From a virus, in the IMG/VR virus record IMGVR_UViG_3300025652_000032, positions 62,001-126,000 of that record: a DNA stretch of 64,000 bases. The stretch is one strand, 5' to 3'. The notes under the pieces were generated by a model. That model saw nothing but the letters and a program-made list of their open reading frames with translations, made no database searches and was not told the origin of the DNA. Shown one piece after another: positions 38,701-47,657 of this stretch (positions within the stretch are counted from its first letter, which is position 1; every line of letters begins with the position of its first letter). The position numbers and the translations under genes are program-made.

Positions 38701-40699
38701 ATCGTTCGAGGTGATGCATGATACCAGTTTTTATAATCTCTTTAACTCGAACCGCATCTTCACCAACAAAGATATCATCCTCTGTTGTGCCAATATCTGC
38801 CCATACATCCAAAAGAGGAATGATTGTATTTGTAGTGAATGCGATTGCTCCGCCTCTGTAATCATCATTCCAGTAGACGCTATCACCATTTTGATCGAAT
38901 GTCATCAACTGGTGTATTAGTGCAAGCACAACTCTGTTGCGAATTCCTACATTCTTGTATAACGGATTAGCATCTCGAAGGAAACCAAGTCCAAGATCTT
39001 CTCGACCCTCGCCGAGTGAGTACATTCTTGTTAAGTGTCTAGCGAGATTAGATGAAACAAGTAATCTTGGGAACTCCTGATCTTTCCAGTATGAGTAGAT
39101 GTTTCCTGAAGAATCATGAAGATATCTAAACACACTAGAGTATGGGTTTCCTAGTTGATTTGGATCAGTTCCACCTTCCTCCTTGATTTCTTCATGTGTA
39201 TTTTTATGCCAATTCCAAAATGTTCCAAACCACGGAGAAGTTGGATCCATGTTTTGTTCATATATGTGACATGGTAAAAATTCAAACAGTCCCGCCTTTA
39301 CTACAGCGTTACTGAGTCTGTTTATCTTGTCCTCGCCCCAATACTTTGTATTTTCCCATTCGATTACCCCGGCGTCGGGGTTGAAATTATCGGTAATATC
39401 TTGAAGAATATTGCTGCGTATAGATTCCTGCATCGCTCCTGCATAGTCCCAGTCATCACCTTCCGGATCTATGCCTGGTCTACCAATCCAATAAGGATCA
39501 TCTTGTGTGTTTACTAGACCCTGATCAAGAACATTCAACTTGTAGGATCGTCTTGCCTGTTGTAAAAACGACCATGCTGTCTTCTGGTTAGAATTTAAGA
39601 AGGTGATTCTCTTTGAGTCCCACGGGTAGACCTCCAGTTCTTCGTCCCAGATATAACTGATACCATTGTTCAGTCGTATTGCAGTATTTCTATCAGAGCA
39701 AAGAATTAAGGGAACATCAGTCGCACCTTGTCTATTATAATTTGTTGGTAAGTTGTAGTCACTCGTTACTTCATTCACATTTTCTGTTGCTTCGTGTGTT
39801 TCCAGTAACAGACCGTGTGCATGATCTGCATCTGATGTATCTCCATCATCAAGATTAATCCAATCTATCCTGTACACTTGCCTAAACAGTGAAGGATCGT
39901 TCTTGAGATATTCTGGTCCAGAAATAGAATAGTCGAGATTCAATGATGGGGTATTATTTACTTCATGTATTTTCCATGAACGTCTTCTATCTCCGTCTGG
40001 TTCTGTCTCCCGTTCCATCGTAATTTCTTTTAAAAGGACATCATCACCACCGACCACATCTTTAAATATCTTCACGTTAAATCCAGCAGAACCGTCAGAG
40101 AACCCTCTTCCCTGAATCCATTGTTTGAGTCCTGCATTGGGATCGGTATCATCAATGATTCCCGGTGGCAAAGAACAGAAATAAACAGATCCACTTTTTG
40201 CAAAAACATCATTCAACAGGCATAGATCGGTAAATCCCATGTCACCTTTCCACCCGTATGGTAAAGGTGGATCTAAACTTAGATCCACCGAAGACATTCT
40301 ACCTTCGCTGTTTATCGTTGTGTATGATGTGATTATTCTTATTTGATACACACCACCAGTTTCAGACGCAGGAACAGAAATTGAAATTATACCCGGTTCG
40401 TTCGCGTCTGGATAAATTAATTCGTGATTAGGATAAATCAATGGGCCACTATCGGTTGCGTTTGGAGCAGACGCACCATGAAACACATTCGGATCCTTAT
40501 AGTCTACACTCTCAAAGTATTCTTTGTATAGGATTTTCCCATCAGGGTCTAAAACTTCAACATTAAATGAAGGTGCAGTGTTCCACCAGTTTGGTTCAAA
40601 TGTTAGGGCAGCATCAAAGGCATATCCACTTTCATTGTCAACGAAGAATGAATAACCATATGAAGGTATAGAATGTCGTGTTTCTGTTCTTTCTGCCAT
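35738..40699 (-). CDS. Giant virion protein, candidate polysaccharide-lyase-like enzyme, 1653 aa
   Basis: I do not recognise a named family with certainty. Residues 1-350 contain two beta-sandwich-like parts (FNVEVLDPDGKILYKEYFES; GGVYQIRIITSYT). Residues about 370-760 are mainly helical with many aromatic and His residues, including AHNQWVHAWIAMAKAS and SGGYDNIYCAFAIYSLTEVRG, reminiscent of the (alpha/alpha) toroid of heparinase/alginate-type polysaccharide lyases, where Asn, His and Tyr act. Residues about 950-1400 are beta-rich (GGGFSLFTTPENGSVLCG; YYSGDSQYVQNDQARKN), as in the large C-terminal sandwich of such lyases. The end resembles an added beta domain. A capsule-degrading virion enzyme is inferred; the catalytic set is not proven. 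It is coupled to the 1371-aa gene seven bases upstream. Confidence 0.6.
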   Translation of the reverse strand: MAERTETRHSIPSYGYSFFVDNESGYAFDAALTFEPNWWNTAPSFNVEVLDPDGKILYKEYFESVDYKDPNVFHGASAPNATDSGPLIYPNHELIYPDANEPGIISISVPASETGGVYQIRIITSYTTINSEGRMSSVDLSLDPPLPYGWKGDMGFTDLCLLNDVFAKSGSVYFCSLPPGIIDDTDPNAGLKQWIQGRGFSDGSAGFNVKIFKDVVGGDDVLLKEITMERETEPDGDRRRSWKIHEVNNTPSLNLDYSISGPEYLKNDPSLFRQVYRIDWINLDDGDTSDADHAHGLLLETHEATENVNEVTSDYNLPTNYNRQGATDVPLILCSDRNTAIRLNNGISYIWDEELEVYPWDSKRITFLNSNQKTAWSFLQQARRSYKLNVLDQGLVNTQDDPYWIGRPGIDPEGDDWDYAGAMQESIRSNILQDITDNFNPDAGVIEWENTKYWGEDKINRLSNAVVKAGLFEFLPCHIYEQNMDPTSPWFGTFWNWHKNTHEEIKEEGGTDPNQLGNPYSSVFRYLHDSSGNIYSYWKDQEFPRLLVSSNLARHLTRMYSLGEGREDLGLGFLRDANPLYKNVGIRNRVVLALIHQLMTFDQNGDSVYWNDDYRGGAIAFTTNTIIPLLDVWADIGTTEDDIFVGEDAVRVKEIIKTGIMHHLERYAGYLICSAHNQWVHAWIAMAKASACFNDSSIDYLMLRNIKISDNRYNHNHPTWQESGGYDNIYCAFAIYSLTEVRGYLLRRRDTIIENNEGSDVLGITELSLRDLESQINDLTDYWNHTIVIEPDGSLNGSHDFNSRVDGAQWGTSPRRFLEFIGSAYGDTIEIPEMNACQTLVAWVTGRNYENWNDIYRKWQNNIPDPYGVSFDLDVNAGDGTSFDEKRIWVQEKMLPSNDNPYSPTRFREPFTTNGGALVGLDGTGTNPSSTIAVPRAAGMQWFDKDDDTLSFSQGASYAISGISPENISDELPEPLPAHSETPFVKLWPTFRRYWNNDSTVYTNQKNVAPNPETRQDIGSISVKTNKYYCHIHADGWNLANQNTDWNNRRNNDHDPEYMWALTASAGGGFSLFTTPENGSVLCGRRKGWLGSNQIYMKRYKRDTDITDPNLGQVWNDAIDADGCGYAWAEPGSDNATAQWIEGSGDLIGTFIHKQHFNRNFLTQPSLLAWNSSTNPTFDEVAQQGGIGYIERRYVFTEDNVECTVTIVPKRTVVWDDIYMTLPITIMGRGYYSGDSQYVQNDQARKNTNRYNGDGNIPIRNTSYGDLFETDKNGSWKREVFISGDKVTIGHRHFNPLGTEISFSSNKVDYIDRLVSGPGTDPLYPQTGQTPTQNGNFFWPPSEQTLIDQPQLGKFGDVDDLLTYCNGGRDQNDLPVGWSVPAPSGYHTKTTAGKTTDDALRVHLNDTVKNWTANVPISFSFTMTPGKDLDLAEEQSQSTERSITITNYPDLEKLPGGMMNGWGTEDGANPTMDHSHVFITEDLFDNPDAFTSPVFNEGLMPGRVFGNPNGQFIQGSGTIHIFGDLRLDPAGTPPEDGSSPYVRGQNGPGIAGCSLIPGRPSIDFGWHMALTMLSSTNGNMGFPDNCDKGIHAVTPFNESIHLEIPFEDQAGGKNDFFLHLHEDMQASFMDQNGEFRPGSGILSNIVIRIDFDD

Positions 40700-40706
40700 A
40701 CTCTAT

Positions 40707-43700
40707 TTATCCTTGTTCTACTAATTCTATTTCGTTCATGAGAGTGTCTAATTTACCTTCGAACAGATCTAGTTCCCCACTCAAGGCGTGCCAAACTATG
40801 AAGTTATCTGCATAGTCTCGTAGATTATTAACCTCGATGGCATTAAGTTCGACTGCCGACTCGTTCACATGAGGACCGCCTTCGTATTCAAACGCTATGA
40901 TTGGAATAACAGGTTTCACTTCACCGTGTAACTCAAACAAAGCATCGCACGCTTCTTTTACCATATCTGTCCGAACACCATCGACTGTTCTTGTATGAAC
41001 CGACGATTCTCTGTCATTTCGGTGGTATAGAGTAGGACACAAGTAATCTACTGCATCGTATAAACTTTGACCATTCCATTCAACTTGTGAACAGAATTTT
41101 TGGATATCCAGAGATCGTTCTTGTTCTCCGGGGATCGCTGCTCTCTGTGCATCTGAGAATCTCCAGATTCCTATGTTTATGTTTGGGCAGTGTTGCTTGA
41201 AGATTTGAATTCTTCGGACAAGTCCTTCGCAAAATGTAGTCAGTTTAGCAGCAAAATCTGGTTCAGTAATAGGATCAAAAGATGTATCTTCCAGTCGTGG
41301 AGGATCCATAAGAAAACCGAAGTTCAGGGGGTGTTCTATGTCTAACTGAACATATCCGGTGCTGGCGGCGTTAAGGTAAGTATTCCTGACAACATTGTGT
41401 CTACCGTCTATCGAATTTAACGTAGTGTTCCTAAATCTATCAAATATTTCTTGATCCGTTTTGTTTGCGTATATAGCAAGATCCTCATCATCACATACTG
41501 GTAAGTTCCTACAAGTGGCCTCTGCTGCCCAATCACTAAGGAAGAACATGGAGTGTGGATCACCATTCAAAATTTCATCTGGAACAAATGCGGCCTGGTT
41601 TGTCCCTGCACCAATTCTATCACGCAAAGTGTGTGGTCTTGGTCTTTCGGTGATCAGGTTATTAGAAAGATCCTGAACAAATCCAAAGAACATATCTGAC
41701 GTAACTCTTTGATTGGTGGTTCCATCGAGGTATCCACCACTCTCCATGAAGAACCTACCACCAACGCTAACAACTATACCGGCCTGATGATAGTCGTACA
41801 TAATCTGTTTCATCACAGTCCATCCACGCTGTCTGATAACCTTTGCGGTAGCATAACTTGTGATTCCGTCGTTCCACTGAAACACACAGTGTACTTCGCT
41901 GGTTGCAGGATTAAACGAAGAACCGAATTCTCCAATTTGCTGGTTGCCATCATTAAACCAAACTTTACCACCAACAGGTTCTCCAATAATTCCGTTCGTA
42001 CCACTAGTTCCATAGGTATCGAGATTGTTATCAGCACCAACATAACCCCACCATGAACCAAAGTAGGCCCACATAGCACCCGCAGTATATGATTGATCGT
42101 TGTTCTGATCAGCAGATGTCCACGGTACAGGATCCTTTGGATTTATACCGTAGTTTAAAGCGACTGCTTCGGTGAAAGTCCGCACACCATAATTTTCCTT
42201 AAACAGATTATGAAGATCTGTGTTGCCCTGTCTTATGCCTACTTCCTTATCTCCAACACCTGTATTATACATCCCACCAGAGTTCATATACATCAATGTG
42301 CCTGTATCGAGTCCAATGCTGTCAAAACCTAGAGTCTTACAACCCGCAACTTCTAGGCCCCACCAATCATCAAATCCCTCAACAGAATATGAGTATCCAG
42401 GTCTTTCTCCATCAAATCCAACATCAGGAGTATACGCCGGAGAATCTCCTTCACCAGACCACCGATCTCCACCGCTACCTCGATTGCTTTGCTTAGAAAC
42501 ACCAAGAAGACTACGATCAACTTGCGTCATTGATTTATCAGTGTATGTGGGACGATAACCAGTATAAGCAACAACCTGTTGATCTTGGAGGGGAACTGAA
42601 TTCGCTGCAAGTTCGTTTCGAAGGAAACTGATTGCTGCCGTCCATGAGGCCTTATTATCTCCGGGTGTACCGGCCGGGATTGAATTTGGATCACTAAAAC
42701 CATTACTGCCATTATTAGTGAATGGTGTCGGTGATATATGAAAATCTGTTCCTAGTTGATTTAGGTATACCTTTGCTTCTGTGAGTTCTAGTCCAGAAAA
42801 TGGATTCGATGGAAAGTGTGGTTGGAATACAGCAGGAGAATTGCCACCACCTGCATCATATGTTGTCCAACCCTGAATATTTGTAAAACTGTATCGTTTA
42901 TAACCTAGTGGAATAAGATCTCTAGTTTGATTTCTGACCCACAAGAGACGACCATTTTTCTGTACATTATTGAAATCTGCTTCTGGAGATCCGGCAAGAG
43001 GTGTTCTTCTATATCCGATTGATGCAACACCCCAACGCTCTCTATCGCCTCTTTCTGATCTTGCAGCACCATACGCTTCTGCATACAACGGCCGGCGATC
43101 TGGTGTGAAAAATTGTTCTGTACCCCCGCCTCGGGGAATGTTTGTGTAGTCTTTGTTTTTGTTATATTGTCCATACGCCCTATACTCAGCATAATTTTGT
43201 TTATCAGATTCTGTTGGGGGTGTGCTGTAAGGTGTACCAAACCCATCAACAACAGAACTTAGTGCATTTATTCTGTTGATATCATTATCAGATCCACTGT
43301 AGTTAAATATTGCACTGTCGATTCCGAACTGATAGAACCTTTGTAAGTTGATATTTGTGTTGTTTGTGATGTACTCTTGTATATACAACCACACACACAA
43401 TGGAATAGTTGAAACTACTCCCTGCTCTGGGGGTGTTGTAATTAGGGAAAAATCACTTTCGTTGTAGTATGGTTTGCTCACCAAGTCTGGTTCAGACTTC
43501 CAGTCTTCACATGCAACATTAAACAGATCATATGATGTGTTGAACTGCCCACTCGCCATTATAGTATTTTTTCCGGGAGTTCCAAATGCTTCAATAGCAT
43601 CTATCAAGGCCATCCAAGAATCAATTTCATCTGCGAAGTGTGGAGGATAAAAATCAACAAAGGTTCCACACAAGTTATATACAGACTGAAGAATTTCATG

Positions 43701-44822
43701 TTCAAGGCCTATGATCTCATTTATTCCATCACCGGCCATTGTTTTGAATACGTTCAGTAAAAACTGAGTTCTTTGTGTGCGGTTTAATTCACCGAGGGTT
43801 TCTGAACTATTAAATGCATTTAGTGAAGATGAAGGGAACCTGTATGGCAGATTATAGTGTACAAATTTCCCTTCGAGTTCTAGATCTTGAAATTCTTCTT
43901 GCAGTAGTCGGAAATACATCCCTTCACACCAAACACTAGCAAATATATTTGCCTTAGATGTTGCAGTTGCTCTACCTGTGCTTATATCAAAATCAAAGTA
44001 GGGATTCGTGTCGAGTTGATCTGGATCATTTGGCGTATATAGGTTTGAATCACTTCCATGTTGATACAATGCGGCAATCGCTAATCCAAATTCAAATGCT
44101 CTATCTGCTTGCTTAATTTCTGGATCTGAACAGTACGAATCAATCTCACTCATCACCAGTTTACCATCAGCAACCTTAGTTCGAATGTTATCTGCCATGT
44201 AGTTGACCCAATTCTCTCTCAACAAGAACAAGTGTTGAGTAAAGTCTGCATCATTCAAAGCAATTATAGAAGAAGAATCAGTATCACGCCAATTTATAGT
44301 CGTGCCGTTAAATACAGTTATAGCATCAAAAGTAGTTGAGAAAGTTGCGTCATATTTTCCAGATGAATTTTCGATACTCCAGTCACTTCTAGAAGATAAT
44401 TCTTCGTTAACGTCTATATCTCCACCAGTAAAGTATGACACCTTCTCATACATGCCAGGAGTTCTATTTGCAGGATCAGGGTCTGTTGTCTGATCATCTT
44501 TCCCAGAAACACCAGTAGTATAGTATCCATCTGCAATTACCGGGATAGACTTTGTAACCGTTACTTTGTATTCGATGTCAATCGGATCTCGTTCACTGCT
44601 CCATGCAAAAGCATCAACAAAAGGACTCAGCGTACCAGTCCCATCCTGTTGATCTACTTGAATCCACTGAGAAGTACCAATGGGTCGGACAAACAAAGTA
44701 TATTCGATTGCATTTGGAACTTCTCGAAAGGTTATCCTGTTACTCGCCCCAAGATCTACAACAGTCAATGCACCGTTGTTGGATGATAGTGTATCTGCAA
44801 AAATATTTCTAAACCATGTCAT
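40707..44822 (-). CDS. Giant virion protein, candidate TIM-barrel glycosidase, 1371 aa
   Basis: The N-terminus (MTWFRNIFADTLSSNNGALT) is followed by a fibronectin-like segment (NAIEYTLFVRPIGTSQWIQV). The C-terminal region from about residue 1157 looks like a TIM-barrel glycoside hydrolase half: YVQLDIEHPLNFGF has a D-x-E pair at 1161-1163 at a strand end, then NINIGIWRFSD, VDYLCPTLYHRND and PVIPIIAFEYEGG, recalling hyaluronidase-type (GH56) barrels in layout. A middle region (WWGLEVAGCKTLGFDSIGLD; GIVVSVGGRFFMESGG) may be another barrel or part of the same one. The start overlaps the preceding stop (ATGA). A depolymerase carried on the tail is inferred; no family match can be claimed without a profile search. 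Confidence 0.6.
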   Translation of the reverse strand: MTWFRNIFADTLSSNNGALTVVDLGASNRITFREVPNAIEYTLFVRPIGTSQWIQVDQQDGTGTLSPFVDAFAWSSERDPIDIEYKVTVTKSIPVIADGYYTTGVSGKDDQTTDPDPANRTPGMYEKVSYFTGGDIDVNEELSSRSDWSIENSSGKYDATFSTTFDAITVFNGTTINWRDTDSSSIIALNDADFTQHLFLLRENWVNYMADNIRTKVADGKLVMSEIDSYCSDPEIKQADRAFEFGLAIAALYQHGSDSNLYTPNDPDQLDTNPYFDFDISTGRATATSKANIFASVWCEGMYFRLLQEEFQDLELEGKFVHYNLPYRFPSSSLNAFNSSETLGELNRTQRTQFLLNVFKTMAGDGINEIIGLEHEILQSVYNLCGTFVDFYPPHFADEIDSWMALIDAIEAFGTPGKNTIMASGQFNTSYDLFNVACEDWKSEPDLVSKPYYNESDFSLITTPPEQGVVSTIPLCVWLYIQEYITNNTNINLQRFYQFGIDSAIFNYSGSDNDINRINALSSVVDGFGTPYSTPPTESDKQNYAEYRAYGQYNKNKDYTNIPRGGGTEQFFTPDRRPLYAEAYGAARSERGDRERWGVASIGYRRTPLAGSPEADFNNVQKNGRLLWVRNQTRDLIPLGYKRYSFTNIQGWTTYDAGGGNSPAVFQPHFPSNPFSGLELTEAKVYLNQLGTDFHISPTPFTNNGSNGFSDPNSIPAGTPGDNKASWTAAISFLRNELAANSVPLQDQQVVAYTGYRPTYTDKSMTQVDRSLLGVSKQSNRGSGGDRWSGEGDSPAYTPDVGFDGERPGYSYSVEGFDDWWGLEVAGCKTLGFDSIGLDTGTLMYMNSGGMYNTGVGDKEVGIRQGNTDLHNLFKENYGVRTFTEAVALNYGINPKDPVPWTSADQNNDQSYTAGAMWAYFGSWWGYVGADNNLDTYGTSGTNGIIGEPVGGKVWFNDGNQQIGEFGSSFNPATSEVHCVFQWNDGITSYATAKVIRQRGWTVMKQIMYDYHQAGIVVSVGGRFFMESGGYLDGTTNQRVTSDMFFGFVQDLSNNLITERPRPHTLRDRIGAGTNQAAFVPDEILNGDPHSMFFLSDWAAEATCRNLPVCDDEDLAIYANKTDQEIFDRFRNTTLNSIDGRHNVVRNTYLNAASTGYVQLDIEHPLNFGFLMDPPRLEDTSFDPITEPDFAAKLTTFCEGLVRRIQIFKQHCPNINIGIWRFSDAQRAAIPGEQERSLDIQKFCSQVEWNGQSLYDAVDYLCPTLYHRNDRESSVHTRTVDGVRTDMVKEACDALFELHGEVKPVIPIIAFEYEGGPHVNESAVELNAIEVNNLRDYADNFIVWHALSGELDLFEGKLDTLMNEIELVEQG

Positions 44823-47656
44823 GGAAGTATTATCTCGTCATCTTTGTCTATATCGGGATCGTCGGTTCCTTCGTCGGCAGAATCCCCACATTCTGGTTCC
44901 GGATTTCCTCCGCCACCCTCAGTGGATCCAGGTCCGGATTCTGTGTCTTGCGTTATATTTATCAGTTCCTCCGAAGAGAATGGTGGATCCGGATCGAGTG
45001 GTCGATCGAAATCCCCACCACCACGTTCTTCTATTAGGGGAAGGGTCAAAGGAGGCATAACTGCCGCAGACATTTCGGATTCATAGTAAGAACAAGAATC
45101 AACAATACCGCTTTGGAATACAGCATTGATATTGTCTCCCTGTCCCGACCACCAAACGACAGGATCTGTTGTGAATGGTTCAAACGGACTACCCTCGCCA
45201 GCGTGCCAAACCTGTATAATAGAAGATCCTTTTTTGAAATTTGGATCTGTAAATATGGTTTCTCCAACAATATCTTTCCCGGACCACATGTATACTAACG
45301 AATCTTGATTCCAATAATTCGATTCATATTCATAACCAACGTGTTCTGTCCAAGCAAAATAATGAATCGCCCATGCGGGCCTTCCTGCAAAGGCACTCAT
45401 ATCTGTAAATGGTTTATCATACAACCCCGGAATGGATCCAATTGGACCCCGTTGATTAGTCTGTCGTCTGGGCATATTTCCAAATCCAAACCTACCATTG
45501 TTCTCTGGTTTAGGTCCGCTGATGTCATGAGGACCGTGTGTAGGATCCGCTCCATCATCTGAAAAGATGTTAACACCCCACTGTGGTATAGCACCATGCC
45601 GAAGATAAGCATTTATATTATTTTCTTCGAGTATCACCGGATCTCCGAAATTCTCACCGATTGGGGGATCGTAATTGTAAAACCAGTTACCAAACTCCTC
45701 GCTAGACTGCTTACCATTTATATCCAACATCAATTTAATTTGATCTGGGTTATCAGGATCTATTTCATAATTTACAAGTGGTGCAATAGTTGGACCATTA
45801 AGAGCATCGCCCGTTTCGTTTACACCACCCCCACCCTGAAACGATGCAACCATACCAGTATTAGACATAATAGTAAAGTTTCTTCTTGAGGAAGAGATTC
45901 TTCTTGGTGGGATATATGCTCCGGTTGTATTATCTTTGTAAAGTAAATCAAACAATTCCTGATCGAATTCATAACCAACAGGATCGGGCGTTTCTGATAT
46001 ATTTGAAATTGTTTGCCAATCAAGTCCATTTTTTACAACTCTATATCTTTTTATTTTATGGAGTTGTTCGTACATATGTTTGTGAACATTCGGAACCCAA
46101 CTATTCAACAACACAGGTTCTACCATTTGATCTGGATGCCCGAGTGCCACTGGATCTCCAATTGGTTCATCGGGATCAACACATACACATCCTCCACCAT
46201 GACCATACCCATCAAACAAACTAATAACCTTGAATCTGTTGCCATTGCTATTAACTGGAATCTGATTCAGAGAGTTCCTTCCTGCTTCGTATACCCAACC
46301 CGGATGAACTGAATTCGGTCCGTATACTGGATCGTTTATTGCACTAACAGAAAAATCAAAGTATGTTTCAATTTGATCTTGGTGTACGGTACTTCCTCTT
46401 CTTGTTTGTCTTACAGAACGATAATTGTTTAGATCTCGAACCAACGGATGGCCGTTTTCATCGTTCTGTGGGAGAGTTCCGGTAATTTTTGCACCATGAT
46501 ATGGATTGATTACAAGTGGTCCTTTGGGCAACCATGTTCCGGGTACAGACGGATCATCTTCTTCCTCAGGCGGTTCCAGTTTCTGTATACGAAATGGTTC
46601 ACTTCTATATTTTCCCTTTTCTCTGACGGTCGGTTGAACATCTTCCCCACCAAGTGTTCCGCTCGCGTCAAAACCACCATTAAACGTATCGCGTTTCCAA
46701 TAGTCTGGATCAAACCAAACCATATTGTGTAAGTCCTGATAGTATAGAGTTCCATCTCGTTTCAGTCCCCATACACATATCCCTTGTGCGGTCGTGCCTC
46801 CACCAGATGCCCAACATTGGACAAAATCAACATTGGGTACAGAAACAGTATTTCCATTTTCGTCAATCCAAAAATTATCCTCTAGATCTTCTTTATTGAA
46901 GTACACAATATGATGATAATCAAGTTCACCCATCAACGAAGTCAACTCAACACCAGATGTTCCTGCCTGAACAATACGGATCGTACCAAAGGTGTCTAGA
47001 GTTATTATACACTCATCAGAGGCGACACATATGTGCTTTAAATTGATGTCTGGATTGTATCCAAAGTTGTCTGGGTTTTCTTCCCACAATTCTAACATTC
47101 GCCAATCTAAACCTAAACTGACCAGTCCACCGATGTTTCTAAATGCATTTGCGATTGCCGGTTTTGTGTTATACCGCGTTCCCATATTCCGCAGTTTTCC
47201 GGTAGGAGTAATATAATAAACTTCATGGAATGCAGCAGAAAATGTATAAAGGTTTGAACCCTGCACCCCCTCGATCCCCTCCTCGTTTTCCGTGGGATCA
47301 TACCAAGCATACTCGAAAAATGTAGGTTGTTTCACATTGTTGAGACCAGTCTCAGTTTTCGCATCCATGATATCTTGGAGTTCGAGTGGTGAAGACAACT
47401 TAGTAACATTGGAGTCTACACTGTCCTTGTTTCCACCAACAGCACCAACACCAATTATTTGTCCGCGAGTATTGTTTCTTGTATTATGTCCAGCAGTTAC
47501 TCCACCATTTGAATCTTGTCCATCAGACCAGTGAGGGAAGACTGGAAAATTGTCGTCTAGACCTCCGGGTTCATTGTTTAGTAAGACACTAAACCCATAG
47601 ATATCACCATCGGCGTATCTTGGTAAAAATAATCTTGGTGCAGAAAATGATGACAT
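44819..47656 (-). CDS. Uncharacterised large virion protein, 945 aa
   Basis: The open frame extends to 47782, but the start is best placed at the ATG ending 47656 (MSSFSAPRLFLPRYADGDIY), one base after the previous stop; the earlier part lies within the upstream gene. The N-terminal half has repeated units that alternate a value and a label, such as ICVASDECIITLDTFGTIRIVQ, GICVWGLKRDGTLYYQDL and YYITPTGKLRNMG, suggesting a beta-propeller or RCC1-like layout. The last 55 residues are acidic and low in complexity (STEGGGGNPEPECGDSADEG...). It overlaps the next gene by four bases. I do not recognise the family; its place among tail adhesin genes suggests a virion protein. Confidence 0.65.
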   Translation of the reverse strand: MSSFSAPRLFLPRYADGDIYGFSVLLNNEPGGLDDNFPVFPHWSDGQDSNGGVTAGHNTRNNTRGQIIGVGAVGGNKDSVDSNVTKLSSPLELQDIMDAKTETGLNNVKQPTFFEYAWYDPTENEEGIEGVQGSNLYTFSAAFHEVYYITPTGKLRNMGTRYNTKPAIANAFRNIGGLVSLGLDWRMLELWEENPDNFGYNPDINLKHICVASDECIITLDTFGTIRIVQAGTSGVELTSLMGELDYHHIVYFNKEDLEDNFWIDENGNTVSVPNVDFVQCWASGGGTTAQGICVWGLKRDGTLYYQDLHNMVWFDPDYWKRDTFNGGFDASGTLGGEDVQPTVREKGKYRSEPFRIQKLEPPEEEDDPSVPGTWLPKGPLVINPYHGAKITGTLPQNDENGHPLVRDLNNYRSVRQTRRGSTVHQDQIETYFDFSVSAINDPVYGPNSVHPGWVYEAGRNSLNQIPVNSNGNRFKVISLFDGYGHGGGCVCVDPDEPIGDPVALGHPDQMVEPVLLNSWVPNVHKHMYEQLHKIKRYRVVKNGLDWQTISNISETPDPVGYEFDQELFDLLYKDNTTGAYIPPRRISSSRRNFTIMSNTGMVASFQGGGGVNETGDALNGPTIAPLVNYEIDPDNPDQIKLMLDINGKQSSEEFGNWFYNYDPPIGENFGDPVILEENNINAYLRHGAIPQWGVNIFSDDGADPTHGPHDISGPKPENNGRFGFGNMPRRQTNQRGPIGSIPGLYDKPFTDMSAFAGRPAWAIHYFAWTEHVGYEYESNYWNQDSLVYMWSGKDIVGETIFTDPNFKKGSSIIQVWHAGEGSPFEPFTTDPVVWWSGQGDNINAVFQSGIVDSCSYYESEMSAAVMPPLTLPLIEERGGGDFDRPLDPDPPFSSEELINITQDTESGPGSTEGGGGNPEPECGDSADEGTDDPDIDKDDEIILP

Positions 47657-47657
47657 A

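Noticed and set aside
40704-40711. GATAAATA on the minus strand before the 1653-aa gene (also 35015-35022 before gp25)
   Set aside because: Each contains the stop codon of the previous gene and lies only five or so bases from the start codon, so transcription would begin inside the gene; chance match.
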